In this document: positions 33,561-47,575 of the stretch, one piece after another
Layout of the letters: every line of letters starts with the position of its first letter
Numbering within the stretch: position 1 is the first letter of the stretch
NCBI GenBank assembly: GCA_050084515.1
Contig: CM114274.1
Coordinates: forward strand, 39,804,001-39,868,000
Reading direction: 5' to 3'
DNA: 64,000 nucleotides
From: Blasia pusilla
Lineage: Eukaryota; Marchantiophyta; Marchantiopsida; Blasiales
Made by a program: the position numbers and the translations under genes
The notes under the pieces: model-generated
Database searches by the model: none
Told to the model about the DNA's origin: nothing
The model's input: the letters and a program-made list of their open reading frames with translations, nothing else

Positions 33561-34469
33561 GGAGAGGCTGGTGAGATCATGATGATGGCGAGAGGAGAGT
33601 GAGTGAGTTGGCTGGCGAGAGGGGTAGAAGGGAGTGGTTGCCGTTTGCCTCTCGACCGACTCAGGAGCTATGACTGACTTCTTCTCTCTCCCCCTTTCAC
33701 ATCTGACCAGTGAGTGATTCAGTCAGAGTGCGAAACACAGAGAGAGGGAGAGAAGGAGAGAGAGAGAGAGAGAGATGGGGAGGGACGAAACGAACCAGAA
33801 ACAAGAGAGAGGTGGGTCGTGGTGGGAGTTGGAATGTGGGGGCTGTGAGCATTGGGAGGGAGAGGGAGAGGTAGAGGGAGGGTGAGAGCAGCTGTGGCAG
33901 AAGTGGGCAGGAGCTAGGCTGGAGGACGGACGAAGAGAGGTGGTGGTGGAGGAGGAGGAGGAGCTGGAAGAGGAAGTGAGCGGGCACAGCAGCTCAGAAG
34001 CAGTGAGGCAGGCTGGTGCTCGAAGTGTACGCGAAGGAGTTGGAAGTGGAAGTTGCATGAAATGGGCTGTTAGGGAGTAGTGGAGGGAGAGGGGCACTGG
34101 CAGAAGTCCGGAGGAGGTAGGCTGGTGGGTGGAGAGGAGAGGAGGTGGAGGAGTTGGGAGAAGTGAGCGCAGCAGCTGAGAAACAATGGAAGTGGGCTGG
34201 TAGGAAGTAGTGAGAATCGGAGGAATCTCTCTGAGCTCACGCAGACGGAAATGGCGGTAGGAAGTTGGAGTAGAAAGAGAAGTGAGCAGGAATTGGAGGC
34301 TGCAGGTAAAGGAGTGAGCTCGTGTCTTTGGTGCTTCGGGAAGAACAAGAACCATTGCAGCATTGTGTGTGTGTGTAGGAGCTGGGCTTTCACATGAGCC
34401 CTTGGAGCTGCACAAAGCTTTCAGAGAGTTCGGAGCAGTAGCAGTAGGGAGTTTAGAGTAGAGGCGGCA
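33561..34469 (+). promoter_or_regulatory. purine-rich promoter/leader region of the ABCG transporter
   Basis: GA-rich sequence with a (GA)n tract at 33738-33775 and a TG run near 34367. It probably contains the promoter and 5' UTR; no clear TATA box could be fixed. GAGA repeats are common in plant 5' leaders. Confidence 0.4.
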
Positions 34470-37400
34470 ATGGCAGCTCCTGTGTCGTTGGAAGGTGAAA
34501 TATGGGGGGACAGGAGGTCCGTCAGCGCGAGCATGTGGTCTTTGGGTGAAACGGTGTTCTCTCGATCCTCGACTTTGAGGAGAGAGCAAGACGACGAGGA
34601 AGCTTTGAAATGGGCAGCTTTGGAGAAGCTTCCCACATACGACCGCTTGAGAACTGCCATTCTGAAAAACGTTGGGGAAAATGGCAAAGTGAAGCATGAG
34701 GAAATCGATGTCACGAAGCTGGGCTATGAGGACCGACAGCATATAATTGAGAAGATCTTGAAGATCACTGAAGAGGATAACGAGCGCTTTCTGCTGAAAC
34801 TTCGTGACAGAATTGACAGGTTTGTGCCGCTTGCCCGCTTGCATTCGAATGCTGCCTGCGGTTGGGTGTTTGTGCAATGGCTACTGTCCTCTCCATGGAG
34901 TTTTCAGTTTCCTTTCTTCGGAGTGGGGGAGGAGACTTTGTGCACCAAACTCTACTCACTGCTGTCCATCACGTGGTCTCGATTGACATCTTTATCCCCT
35001 TTCAAGAGCAGCCTGAATGTCATAGTACTGGACATGTCTGTTCCCTTCCAAGAACCGCCGGGATGTGATGGTCAGTTGAACGACTATTACAGCACAGTAC
35101 ATATGTGATGATAAGCCGACTGAAATGTTTTTCCCCCTCAAAAATCACTCGAAATGGGAATGGGTTAGGCGACTTACATCCTTTATCTTCTTCGAGAAGC
35201 AGCTGAAAATGTGATGACTTGTATCATCCCCTTGGAAGTGCAACAGCAATGTGGTGTGTAGTGTCATCCCCTTGGAAGAGCAGGGGAAATGCCATGAGTA
35301 GTATCATCCCGTCGGACAAGCAAGCGAAGTGTGATGAGTCATAGGATCCCTTTGGAAGGGCAGCAAAATCTGATCAGTGCTATAATCCCTTTCGAAGAAT
35401 AGTCAAATTTTGATGGGTTGTATTATTTCCTTCGAAGAACAGCCGGAATTTCATCAGCAAATTTTTCCCTTTTGAAGAGTAGTAGACATGTGATGACAAG
35501 CATCATCCCCTTGGAAGAGCGGCCGAAATCTGATGGGCAATCTCCTCTCCACAACGATTGCAAGTGGGCTATTGGGTGTGGTGCCCCTATTGACTTTTGC
35601 TAGGTGGATGTATCCTCTGCATGAACGAAATGTCCGAGTAGAAATTAGTGGGAAGCGCAAAATGCCTAAGCGTCACCTTCTGAAGTAGAGACTATCTCAA
35701 CGCAGGGATTCTCATCTGGAAAGGAAGTCAGTTGGCATTGGAAAGGATTGTCCATGTAAGAACTGCATTAGCAGTTTTTATATGAACTATAATTTGTGGT
35801 TTATAGGAGACAATTTATGCTCTTCTGATGGATTTCCTGGGCGGTCATTGTGAAGAGTGATCTGGGCTTTTGAGTTGCACAGCCATCAAATTTTGTAATT
35901 GCATGACATTACTGTGTAAACTTACTTTTGACATTCTTCATCTGTTGGTTTTGACATTCAGGGTGGGCATAGACCTGCCAAAGATCGAAGTACGATTTGA
36001 GCATTTAAAAATCGATGCAGATGTTTTTGTGGGAAGCAGGGCCCTACCTTCACTTGTCAACTGGACTTTATCTCAGCTAGAGGTACGAACCTCCCTTCTA
36101 AAATGGGAAATGCATACTCTCCTTTTCATGTCCACGAAGATCTGACTGAGTTCAGCGATTTACTGTCGAGGAACTGTGGATCCTATCTACTTTGGGTCTG
36201 ACAGAGGATGGAAGGTCACACTATTTGAAGGCACAGCAGGAGGGGTAGCATCGTTTCTCCCTACTCTGCAGAATTTCTACAAACTGTTCACATTTTTCCC
36301 TTAGTACTTGCAAGAAGTTAATGGAGATTCTTGTAGTCCATAGGTTCTGGAATCAGAATCTCTTATTACAGCTTTTCAGCTACAGAACATAAAGAAGCCT
36401 CTGTCCATCATTTGTGTGGGTCATGTGGAGATGAGATGGGAATCAGATTACTCTTGTTCAAACTTGATGAATCTTCCCATTGGACAATTATGAAACTGTT
36501 TCGATCAGAGTTGTACTTTATTTGGGGCTGTGTAGTCATGAACCTGGGATGAGAGACCCTGTCAACGTCTGCATGAAGATTTCAAATTGATTTTGGTATT
36601 CAATACATTTTTGCTAATCACTGGGAATGGCGGACATAGTACTTGCATGCCAGATTAGATTCAAGTTTGGGGCGTGGGACTGATAATGATGTGCTTTTCG
36701 GTGGTTGTGAAGGACCAGCCATAGTAGCAGATGTAAAATAACTGTCCTTAACATGGCGGATGTGATTACAATGTGCAAAATCCAGTAGGTTAGAAAGGTT
36801 TTTGAAAAGATGTGGATGCATATGGCACTTTGAAGACTCTTAGTGGGATGAACAGTGTACTAGAACTCATTCTGTCTGGGAGTCTGAGTAGCTCCTGCTA
36901 TGTAGGAGCAGGAACAAAGTTTGCAGGTGAGAATCATTCTCATCATTGAAGTGATATTGGGTGGGTCCTTCTCTCCTGGTTATGTCTGCTACTGTATATG
37001 AGTGCGATTATCGAACTGAATGTTTTGGTTTTTATTGCAGAACTTAATCAGCATTTGTGGGATCAAGGGCTCTAAGAAAAGGGTTTTGAACATACTCACT
37101 GATGTCAGTGGCATTGTGAAACCAACAAGGTCTTTTCCATTTCACATACCAAGAAAATGTACTTTGCAGGTTATCAGTGTAGGCAGTTGGTGTCTTTGTC
37201 TTGCAATACAAGGTGTTGTTTTTGACTCCTTGAAGATCATTTTCATTGCAGGATGACACTACTGCTTGGACCCCCAGGTTCTGGTAAAACCACCTTTCTC
37301 TTGGCTCTTGCCGGAAAGCTTCCCAAAGATCTCAAGGTGAGGGAAAACGAGTCAATGATGAGATACTAGAATGACTCTTAGGTTCAATCAAGTTAGGCCA

Positions 37401-40400
37401 CTCTCACGGGAACTGCTGATTTTCATCTAGATTCAGAAATACTCTATTATCCTGAAAACAACTGGCTGGGAGTATGCTTCCTCAGGGCAGGGCTTGGTCA
37501 TCTTTTGGAACTTTTGTGAATTTGAGATCCATCATACTTGTACAGGTTGTATTGAAATCACTGTTTCCCCATTAAGGCTCATCTGGAGAAGCCTAGATCA
37601 CCAGATCTTCTTCGAATTTTGGTCTTACTAATGTTTGGGATGTGTTCAGATCTATGTGACAAAGTCTGAACGTGCCATTTGGCTCCCTTGTTGCATGGAT
37701 TCAGGTCTCAGGAAAAGTGACTTACAATGGACATGCAATGGATGAGTTTGTTCCACAGAGGACATCTGCATATATAAGCCAGCATGATTTGCACATTGGA
37801 GAGTTAACTGTAAGGGAAACTCTTGATTTCTCTGGACGATGTCAGGGTGTTGGCACTAGATATGGTGAGTCTGTCTTAAGGCCTTTCCAGCTACTTCATC
37901 CAACAATTATTGGTCTGAGGTGGCTTCCAGATCAGTGCTGACTGTGAAGCACACATTTTGGTATGTCTTTGGCAGAGATGCTGACAGAACTATCTAGAAG
38001 AGAAAAGGAGGCAGGAATCAAACCTGAACCTGATATCGATATTTTCATGAAGGTGAGCTGGTTCAAATGCATACTATCTGCACACATCTGATCTTGAAAT
38101 GGTTGTTGTCCTTGTTGAGTATAATGTCTAACCCTAAGCTGCTGATGCTCATGGCAGGCCACTTCTGTGGAAGGCCAAGATACAAGTCTAGTGACAGACT
38201 ATACTTTGAAGGTAAAAGTTTTACCTGGCTTCATACTTCATTGAATTTAGGTTGATATGACTTTGAGTTCCTTTGACTGTTCTGGCTGATTGTTATTCTA
38301 TACTACTGTTCTACAAAGCCTTGTGGAACAGTAGTACCCTTTAGTGCTCGCATTCTTCATTCTTGCGTCCACACTGTCTGATTGCATTTGTTTGTGTGGG
38401 CAGCTCTTGGGACTTGATGTTTGTGCAGACATACTTGTGGGAGATGACATGCGCCGGGGAGTATCTGGTGGACAAAAGAAGAGACTTACTACCGGTGAGC
38501 TTCTGAATTACTCCATTGATTGGTGATCTCAAGTGTAAGTACAGTTGTTGTCTGCCTGAACTATTGGTGTACTTATTCTAGGTCTCCTCATTGATAATTT
38601 CTGTTACATATTTAGGTGAAATGATGGTGGGACCTGCAAAGGCATTATTTATGGATGAAATATCTACTGGACTGGATAGCTCCACAACATACCAAATTGT
38701 GAGATGCTTGCGACAATTTGTACATGTTCTGGACAGTACCATGGTGGTCTCACTACTACAGCCGTCACCTGAGACTTATGAACTTTTTGACGACATAATA
38801 TTACTCTCAGAAGGCCAGATTGTGTATCAAGGACCGTGTGTCCTGGTGTTGGAATTCTTTGCCCTAATGGGTTTCAAGTGCCCAGAAAGAAAAGGCGTTG
38901 CTGACTTTTTACAAGAGGTGAGCCATATTTTATTTGGTTAGCATGAAGTGTAACAGTTGAGAACATGCATATTTTTTTGGTTTGAGATTGGGCAGTGCAT
39001 GGTCCAATTGGTGTTTATCAAGCTTGGTGATGAATGCCAAAACTCGGTACTATTACTGATTTCTATTACTTATTTGAGCAGGTAACGTCAATGAAGGATC
39101 AAGCTCAGTACTGGGCGAATCCTGAGGAACCCTATGAATATGTATCTGTCAGCAAATTTGCTGAAGGTTTTAGTAAGTTTCATGTGGGGCAGCGCCTAGC
39201 AGAGGATGTAGATATACCCTATGACAAAACAAGGAGCCATCCAGCTGCACTAGTGCATGAGAAATATGCTCTTAGTGGATGGGAGCTTTTGAAGGCATGC
39301 TTTGCAAGAGAGCAGATACTCATGAAACGAAACTATTTTGTATATGTCTTCAAAGCTATTCAGGTTCGTAGCAGTTCAGCTTCTTTTTGTCCTTCTTTCT
39401 TGTCAGACATGCTTTTCCTTCCAAGCTTTTAACTTGCTGCTGGAAGTCTCTTACCGCGATAAACCCTAAAATTTGGAATCGACAGGTCTCTATTGTGGCG
39501 ACTATCACAATGACTGTGTTTTTGCGAAGTAAAATGCATGAAAGGAACGTGAGTGATGGGAACCTCTATCTTGGTGCCCTCTTCTTTGCTCTTCTTCAAG
39601 GCATGTTCAATGGCTTTGCTGAGCTGGCAATGATTATAAGTCGCCTACCTGTCTTCTACAAGCAAAGGGATCTTCTGTTTTATCCGTCTTGGGCTTTCAC
39701 CCTTCCAATATTCATCACAAGGATACCAACATCAGTCTTGGAGGCAGGAATTTGGGTGACCCTTTCCTACTTTGTCATTGGCTTTGCTCCAGAACCTGGC
39801 AGGTGGGTCAATATTTGCTCACTTGGGAAGGTGGATGTACCTTAAGGTTTTACTTTATACAATGCTGAAAGTTATGCTGAATGCAGACATTAAAATGCAC
39901 CATCACTGGAATACAAAAAGAAATCTGCTTGCTGGGGATAAGCTACATACAGTTGGACTTGTATTTGCTTTGGGGTAGGGTCATGTCATCAGCCATAGAA
40001 GAGGAAGTGTGGTAACTGTTTCTCAAAATACTTCAAAATTGATTGGCAGGTTTTTCCGATTACTGCTGCTGTTGATTTCTACAAGTCAGATGGCTCTGGG
40101 GCTGTTTCGTTTGATTGGTTCCCTTGGACGAACCATGGTGGTTGCTCAAGTAGGAGGATCATTTGCGCTACTCATTGTCCTGAACCTCGGGGGCTTCATA
40201 GTTTCCAAAGGTATGATTTCCCCTCTCTTCTAAAGCTTTCAAGATATGCGAGAGTCTGGTGGTTTCCTATGATGTTTGGTGTAGCTAATCACTCTATTGA
40301 ATGCAGATAGTTTACACCCGTGGTGGGTTTGGGGCTACTGGATTTCACCACTCATGTACGGTCAGCAGGCAATCAGTGTCAACGAATTTCTTGCAGATCG

Positions 40401-43400
40401 GTGGATGAAGGTTTACATCTGAACTTGTTTTCTTGCCCTGTAAAGCTTGTAAGTGAATGTATCTAAAAGCTGAAAAGAAATCAACCTATTGCAATAGCAG
40501 GGACCTTTGGAAGAATCTTGTATGTTTGTGCCCTCTCTTTCATCTTGATTCTGCCATCACAGCCTATATTGGATATGCCATCCTTTGTACACCCAAGTTG
40601 TAAGGATAAAAGCTTCTTGTGACTCCCAGGCCCTCTTTTGTACAGTTCTCTGGGCTTGTGGTTTTATTTCCTTCGGGTTGGTCTCCTGTCAGTCAGTTTT
40701 TTCAAGAATGCTCTTGATGTGAGCCCTTAAACGGAATCAATTCAATGAAAGTTTTGTTGATTTAGCATCAATTTCGATGTGTACACCATGGGTTCTATCA
40801 GAGGCATTACTCTTGAAGTTAATGTTGTATGTAGCGTAGGACCTGTGGCTACTCTGGACTTTTCTTTGTGCTTTCATGCTCCAAAATGCCAATGTCTCTT
40901 CCATGGCGTCTGTAGATAGCCTCTGCACCTGATTTATCCATGGAATCTAACACCAATGATACGTGGACTGTTCACATAGCATTAAATGTCCTGATATATC
41001 AGGCAAGTTGTGGTGTCTTTCTGGTCTGGCAGAGTACTCATGGGTAGAATAGTGCCAGATGTGATGTTGATGTTGTAGTTCTCCATTTGTGGAGTTTTGA
41101 ATGCTATTTCCAGTCCTAATTTTGTGGTGATCTTTCTTGATGCAGCCATACACTGATGCCACTTTTGGAAATACCACTTTGGGAAAAGCAATCTTAAAGT
41201 CCCGTGCCATGGAAACAAGAGGCTATTGGTATTGGCTTGGGGTCGGGGTTTTGTTCTTGTACGCTGCCTTGTTCAATACAGTCTTCACATTGGCGCTGCA
41301 TTACTTAAATCGTGAGTCCTGCCCGCAAGCCACATCCTGCTTTCTTAATGATCGAGACCCTTGGCTCCTTGCTCATTTCTTCCAGTTTTCTTTGAGTGCG
41401 TGAACCCTGTACATTTTCTGGAGATCCATTAGACTTGGTGGAATGGCCTGCTGAAAAGAGAAGTCCGATGTTTAACATACAGAAATGTTCTGTGTCATTG
41501 ACAGCCCTTGGGAAGCCCAATGCTGTTTTCTCGGAGGAGGCATTGGAGGAAAAGCATGCAAATAGAACGGGAGAGGAACCCACTTCTAAATCAGGCTCTC
41601 TCCGTGGAACTGACAGACAAAATGCTTGGCTTTCAGAGTCACGCAGTCATCGAAGGAGTTCGTCACTGAAGGGTATTTTTTGTGGTTGCTTTTCTTTGTT
41701 GAACTTTCATAAAGTTATTCCAAGTGTGGCTGTCAGCATAGTAGTGGATAGAATCCAGATCTGCACAAAATCCTTTGGGTTGGTAGACAAACCCACATGC
41801 TTTGTGGTTGCTTTTCCTTCCTGAGCTTTCATAAAGTTATTCCAAGTGTGGCTGTCAGCATAGCAGTGGATGGAATCCAGATATGCACAATATCCTTTGG
41901 GTTGATAGACAAACCCACATCGTAAGAAATATGCAACATCTAAGACAAGCTCTGCTGTGGTTTTGCTCTTGAAGATATAGGTGATTTTATTGGAAGGCGC
42001 TTGAGTTTATCATCAGTTCTGTCAGGTTCGATAGTGTCAGGTTCAGACCACCAAGATACCGCTGACGAGCATTTGGGAGTGAAAGCCAAGCGAGGAATGG
42101 TGTTACCCTTCCAACCACTTGCAATAGCTTTCTACAAAATCAACTACTATGTTGATATGCCACTGGTATGTGTGTCCACAACGTTTTGATCTAAATCTTT
42201 CAGTGTATGTGGTTCCCATGTGGATGGCTCTAGTTTACATGTGTGGACTCCTTGTCTTAGGGTTTAGGGCTACATGGTCACAGGTTCTGATCACCATGTT
42301 GATAGGCCATTGGTGTCCCTTGAATGTTTCATTGTGTTTTATGCCTTTATTCCAAGGGCAATGATTATGGCAGGCGCTCAGAGGTTCTCTTCTTACTATT
42401 TTGGGGTTTTACTCATAATTGCATGTTTCGATAGTGGGTTACAGATTTCTGCACACAGATGTTTGATAAAGTCTCATGAAAAAAATTGAATTTATTGGTG
42501 GATAACTCCCATATTTACAAAGAGCTACTTCATGTATACAAAAAAATGGTCGAGGGAGTTAACATCTCTTATATGTGGGAAAATTGATGCTGTGACAGGA
42601 AATGAAGCGTCAAGGGATAGTTGATGACAGGCTGCAATTATTACGAGAAGTGAGTGGTGCCTTTAGGCCAGGCGTACTGACAGCTTTGGTTGGGGTTAGT
42701 GGAGCAGGGAAGACAACTCTCATGGATGTCTTGGCAGGGAGGAAAACAGGGGGTTATATTGAAGGAAACATCAGCATCTCTGGTTATCCTAAAAAGCAGG
42801 CAACATTTGCACGAATTTCTGGATACTGTGAGCAAAATGACATCCATTCACCTAACATGACTGTATATGAGTCAATTGTATACTCAGCTTGGCTAAGGCT
42901 CTCAGCGGATGTTGGTCAAAGCACTCGAACGGTGAGTGGTATTATTTTGTACTAGTTGTAGTATTTATTTTCTTAATTACGCACTGTAAGAAGTTGCAGT
43001 GTATAAACTGATTCAAGTAACTTTGGCATGTGCAGATGTTTGTAGACGAGGTACTAGAACTTGTAGAGTTGTATCCATTGAGGGATTCCCTTGTAGGTCT
43101 CCCTGGACAGAGTGGGCTCTCAACAGAACAAAGAAAAAGGTTGACTATTGCTGTGGAGCTGGTTGCAAACCCATCTATCATTTTCATGGATGAGCCAACC
43201 TCTGGATTGGATGCACGCGCTGCTGCTATTGTCATGAGAGCTGTTCGGAATACAGTCGATACTGGTCGAACTGTGGTGTGCACAATCCATCAACCCAGCA
43301 TTGACATCTTTGAATCTTTTGATGAGGTGAACCTGGAAGATCCTGAGCCCCATCCCCACTGTCCCCCTTCACCCCCCAAAAAATTCATTTGATGCATTGT

Positions 43401-46400
43401 TGTTGGTTGGTATTTAACTTGCTTACAATTCATGCTTATTGTAACTCTTGAACAATTTAGGTGCTTCTAGTGTAGACAACTATTTTTTTCTGACCAGATT
43501 ATGCAGGGTACATTGCTAATTTGAGTTTCTTAGGGATAGTCCCATAGAAGCTACTGCTTGCAACCTGACTCAACAGAGGGAATTCACAAAACCCATTTCT
43601 GGTGCTTTGATCCTCCAGGGTTAGCTATGCTCTAATTTTTAGAGATGTTTGCAAAGAAATAAGTTTATAATGCAGGCTGGCTAACATACCCTCCTATTGC
43701 TCTTTTAGCTTTTGTTGATGAAACGCGGAGGACAAGTGATATATGCGGGGCCTTTGGGATACCAATCGCAGAAGCTGGTGGAGCACTTTGAGGTATCTAT
43801 ACAGTGACATTTCCCAATGGCGCCCTCACTTAACCTAGTCACTGTCATGGTTTTCCAAACCCTAATTTTGGTGACTGGTACTCTAAACCTTAAACTAGCC
43901 TATGACTGCCCCGAATTCCAGTGGCTGTGACCAAGCTTCTCGGCGCTGTATTTCTGTGGCAAGCAGAATAGTTTTGAGGAGTTTCTTCTTTCTGATTGTT
44001 GCAATCATATCCTATCTGACTACTTTACAGTTCTCCAGCTAGCTTATGTCTACATCATTGGACAGAGAGGTATTGTCTTGCCCGTAGAGATTTCTGAAAG
44101 AAAACATCCTTCACAGTACTGTATTTATATTCCCATGAAGTGATTGCCCTTCAATATTGAAGAAATATGAGCACTAGAGGAACTTGACAGGGCCGAGTGG
44201 TAATTCATTTTGGTAGACCTATGAAGTGCTCTGGTTTGTTATTGCCTGTTCGAGTCAAAATGAGAATACTTTGTATGGTTGTCTGCAATTAATATTGGAT
44301 TACCAGACCGTTTAATATTCCCAAAATTTGTCGCCTCTTACTATTTTTACTCGTCCTTTCTTCTATCATATCTTGGCATGACAGGGAGCTATGCATATTC
44401 TTGGTAGTTCTCCTTCACCTTACCTCATTTGTGCTTGTGCTAATACTACCTTGGACTGCTGAGGTTTCTTATAGGACGTTCAAGGGGTGCCTAAGATCAA
44501 AGAGGGATACAATGCAGCTACCTGGATGTTGGAAATAAGTTCAATAGCTGCTGAAGCTCAGCTTGGTGTGGACTTCGCGGAGATCTACAAAAGCTCAATT
44601 CTTTATCAGTATGTGCTGATCTACTCCTGCACCAATTGATGTGATGTCATATTTTTTCTGTCTGTTAACTTTATGTGACAAATCTCCAATCAGAAATATT
44701 GCCCCAGGAAGAAAAGAAATCCATAGGGTCCTTCTCGACAGTCATCCTGATGTATGCAGCCCTCTGAGCATTTCATTTGTGCATGTACAACCCAGAGATC
44801 GTATGTCTGATACCAATATCGGTCCCTGTCCTCCTACTTGCCTTTGGAGATCATCATGCAACAGTTCAGAAGATTCTGCTCCATTCCCCGTATCAGTTCG
44901 TGGAGCTTCACCCCAGTTTCCTCTTGGTCATCGATTCATGAGCAAACATCAGGTCAACCAGTGTTTGATTTTACCAACCGTATGCTTAGTTGAGTACTGT
45001 CCTTAAGCAGTTCACACAGCTAGTGCAAAGGGTGAGGGAGAGAAGATTTGTGCCACTCCATGGTAGGTGCAAAATTCCCAGTTAGGTTTCTTCAGTTCAA
45101 GACAATGTTGAGTGCATACAGAAGCAATGGGGTACCCCAATGAGTAAATTTGGATGTTCCCCCATCCACCATGGGAAGTACATTCTCTGACGGAAAGTCC
45201 AAACAGACTTGTTCCTCTCTCGTTCAGGACACTGGACCTAATTTCCCTCCCTGGTGTTGATCATTTCTTTTACTTCAGCATACACCGAGCTCATGGTATT
45301 TACTTTCTCTGGAGATGCTTTGGGAACTGTATCAAATGCCTCTTGATGTCGGAACACAGAAAGAAACAATTAGTTTGGATGGTGTTCTTGGATATTCCCC
45401 CAATAATCACCCAGTGTAAGGAGTTGGTCAAGGCTTCTGTGTGATTTCCTGGACCTCAACCTCTGGCCTTCATCTGATCTGGCCAATCACTCACTGTCAA
45501 GAGACAGGCCATCCGGTTTGGCCATGAGTCAGCTAACTGTAATGGTTGAGTAATTGGGGCCCTCCATTCAGTTTCTGACCTTGATAGGGAAATCGGGTGG
45601 ATGGTGTTCATGTGCCACCTGCGTTGAAAGGCTGTTTAGTATTTGTTAAATAATTTAGTGATAAGCAAGGAAATTGCTTCATTGTTCAGTTTGAACAGGA
45701 CTGCCCCCTTGCAAGTTTTAATGCCTATATCTATGTCAAGATTACTAACGTATACCCATGAAGGTGTCAGGCCCAAACTCTTCCCAAAAGAATATAGTTA
45801 TTGGCTATATATTCTCGAAAGCCATACAACTAACTTTTGTTTTCTCTGTATCATGATGAAGAGCTGTAGTTGATTAGAAGATTCAGAGCATTGGGTGAAA
45901 TCATGCCTGTTGTTGACACCATTGTTTTGTCACAGGCGTAATGAGGCCCTCATCAAAGAGTTGAGTTCACCTGCACCAGGAGCGAAGGATCTTGATTTTC
46001 CATCTGCCTATTCTCAACCATATCTTGTGCAGTTCGTAGCTTGCCTTTGGAAGTTGCACCGGTCATATTGGCGGAACCCTTTGTACAATGCCATCCGCTT
46101 TTTCTTCACAATCGTGTGTGCATTCATTTTTGGCACCATGTTCTGGTCTCTGGGCAAGAAAAGGTTTGTGTTCTGTCCCTCCCACATTATTTGTTATTCA
46201 GATGCTCTTTTGCAGCTGTCAATACGAAATTCGGTAGTTAGTGGTTAAAGATGAATGTTGGTTAGTTGTGGCTCAGTGAAGATCAACTGGGATGGAGCAG
46301 GGAGGTATGATGAAATTTTGAGCTTATTCCTTCCATCGATTTAGTTCTACTTATCTGGAGGCATGTTTGTTTTTTGAGTAGGTACTGACATGTTTTATCC

Positions 46401-47575
46401 ATGCAGAACTCGGTATCAAGACCTTTTGAATGTAATGGGTTCCATGTATGGCTCAGTCCTCTTTCTTGGAGTGAGCAATTCATCCTCAGTACAGCCGGTC
46501 GTGGGAATAGAGAGAACTGTCTTTTATCGCGAGCGTGCTGCTGGAATGTATGCCCCATTGCCCTATGCTTTAGCCCAGGTAATATCAACCATTCTTCATT
46601 TCTATCTCACTTTCGCATTATGATACAGTGACGTGTAGTTCTTCTTTTTAGCACCTTTGGAGTTCTCAACCAGGAGTGTATGCATATCATAATCAAATTG
46701 TACTGTCCTGAGGTACCTGGTTTTGTGGAATGTGGGATGTATTTGAAGTGATTAATTCAGCTCTGCATGAATTTGTTAAAGCAGGTCAGATGGTAACTGT
46801 CATTCGGAAAGTTGACATATTTTTTGCAAAGCGTCTGTGGGTGCAGTTTTTTGTGGAGTGGCCTTACGTGCTTGTCCAATCGCTGATTTATGCCACTCTG
46901 GTGTATGCCATGATACAATTTGAGTGGACTGGTGCCAAGTTCTTTTGGTATGTGTACTTCATGTTCTTCACATTGCTCTACTTCACCTACTGGGGTATGA
47001 TGACAGTTGCTGTCACTCCAAATGGCCAGTTTGCTGCCATTATCTCTTCTGCATTCTACGGTCTTTGGAATCTCTTCTCCGGCTTCTTGATTGCGCGAGA
47101 GGTAGGTCGTAATTTCTCATTAAACCAATCTCCAGGCTTAGGACTCATGTTTCCAAGTCATCATGCAAGGTACCATTTTCCTTTCCAATAGATTTGTGGT
47201 TCCAATTGGATTTGAAGCATTTTGCTTCCGTGAGGACAAGAAACAGGTTTTAAGAGAAGAGCTAATGTTTTCATGTTTGTTGTGATGGGGTTTGTGGATA
47301 TGCAGGATATACCTTCTTGGTGGAGGTGGTACTATTGGTTGGACCCGGTGTCATGGTCATTGTATGGGTTGCTTGATTCGCAGTTAGGCGATGTGCAAGA
47401 CGAAATTCTTCTCCCTAACGGCAATAGAGCAAGTGTCAAAGAGTACTTGCAAAAACATTTTGGTTTCAATCACGACTTTTTGGTGTGGGTTGCGTCAATG
47501 CATGTGTTTTTGGCGTTAATTTTTGGACTCGTATTTGCCGTTTGCATCAAATATTTGAACTTTCAAAGGAGGTGA
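34470..47575 (+). CDS. ABCG: full-size ABCG (PDR-type) ABC transporter, 24 exons
   Basis: All 24 predicted exons join in phase to a 1492-residue protein, normal for plant PDR transporters (about 1400-1500). The order is NBD1-TMD1-NBD2-TMD2, the reverse topology of ABCG. The N-terminal motif [20 protein letters not shown] is in exon 1. NBD1 has Walker [10 protein letters not shown] (exon 4), signature VSGGQKKR (exon 8) and Walker B ALFMDEIS (exon 9). NBD2 has Walker [10 protein letters not shown] (exon 17), then [16 protein letters not shown] and Walker [13 protein letters not shown] (exon 18). Membrane segments lie in exons 11-14 and 21-24, and the protein ends [10 protein letters not shown]. 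Family members export terpenoids, phenolics, hormones or cuticle lipids at the plasma membrane; the substrate here cannot be read from sequence. The ATG at 34470 has a good context (GGCAATGGC). No stop or frameshift was found. Confidence 0.95.
34985..35545 (+). repeat. degenerate minisatellite in intron 1 of the ABCG gene
   Basis: About ten units of roughly 50-60 bases follow the pattern TGTGATGA...ATCATCCCCTTGGAAGAGCAGC...AAA (clear units start near 35205, 35255, 35305, 35365, 35485). Divergence is high at both ends. It lies between exons 1 and 2 and does not affect coding. Confidence 0.65.
41681..41920 (+). repeat. 122-bp tandem duplication in intron 15 of the ABCG gene
   Basis: TGTGGTTGCTTTTC at 41681 and 41803 starts two units that match closely over their full length (TTCATAAAGTTATTCCAAG, CAGTGGAT, ATCCTTTGGGTTG, GACAAACCCACAT). 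Identity is above 90% by eye, so the duplication is recent. Confidence 0.8.

Larger units (their letters stand above)
34470..47575 (+). other. ABCG: exon map of the ABCG/PDR gene
   Basis: Exons: 34470-34819, 35962-36082, 37041-37129, 37252-37336, 37705-37864, 37976-38052, 38158-38211, 38404-38494, 38616-38917, 39082-39363, 39486-39802, 40050-40210, 40307-40410, 41146-41311, 41505-41672, 41981-42165, 42599-42931, 43036-43326, 43709-43792, 44475-44608, 45936-46163, 46407-46578, 46847-47101, 47306-47575. Every intron begins GT and ends AG, and total coding length is 4479 bases including the stop. The longest introns are intron 1 (1142 bases), intron 2 (958) and intron 20 (1327). The exon 15 donor could shift by a base or two, but only 41672 keeps the frame. 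Confidence 0.85.

Noticed and set aside
33723-34877. 384-codon - strand frame covering the ABCG promoter and exon 1
   Set aside because: Low-complexity Ser/Leu/Pro sequence antisense to a clearly real exon; a shadow of the GA-rich leader.
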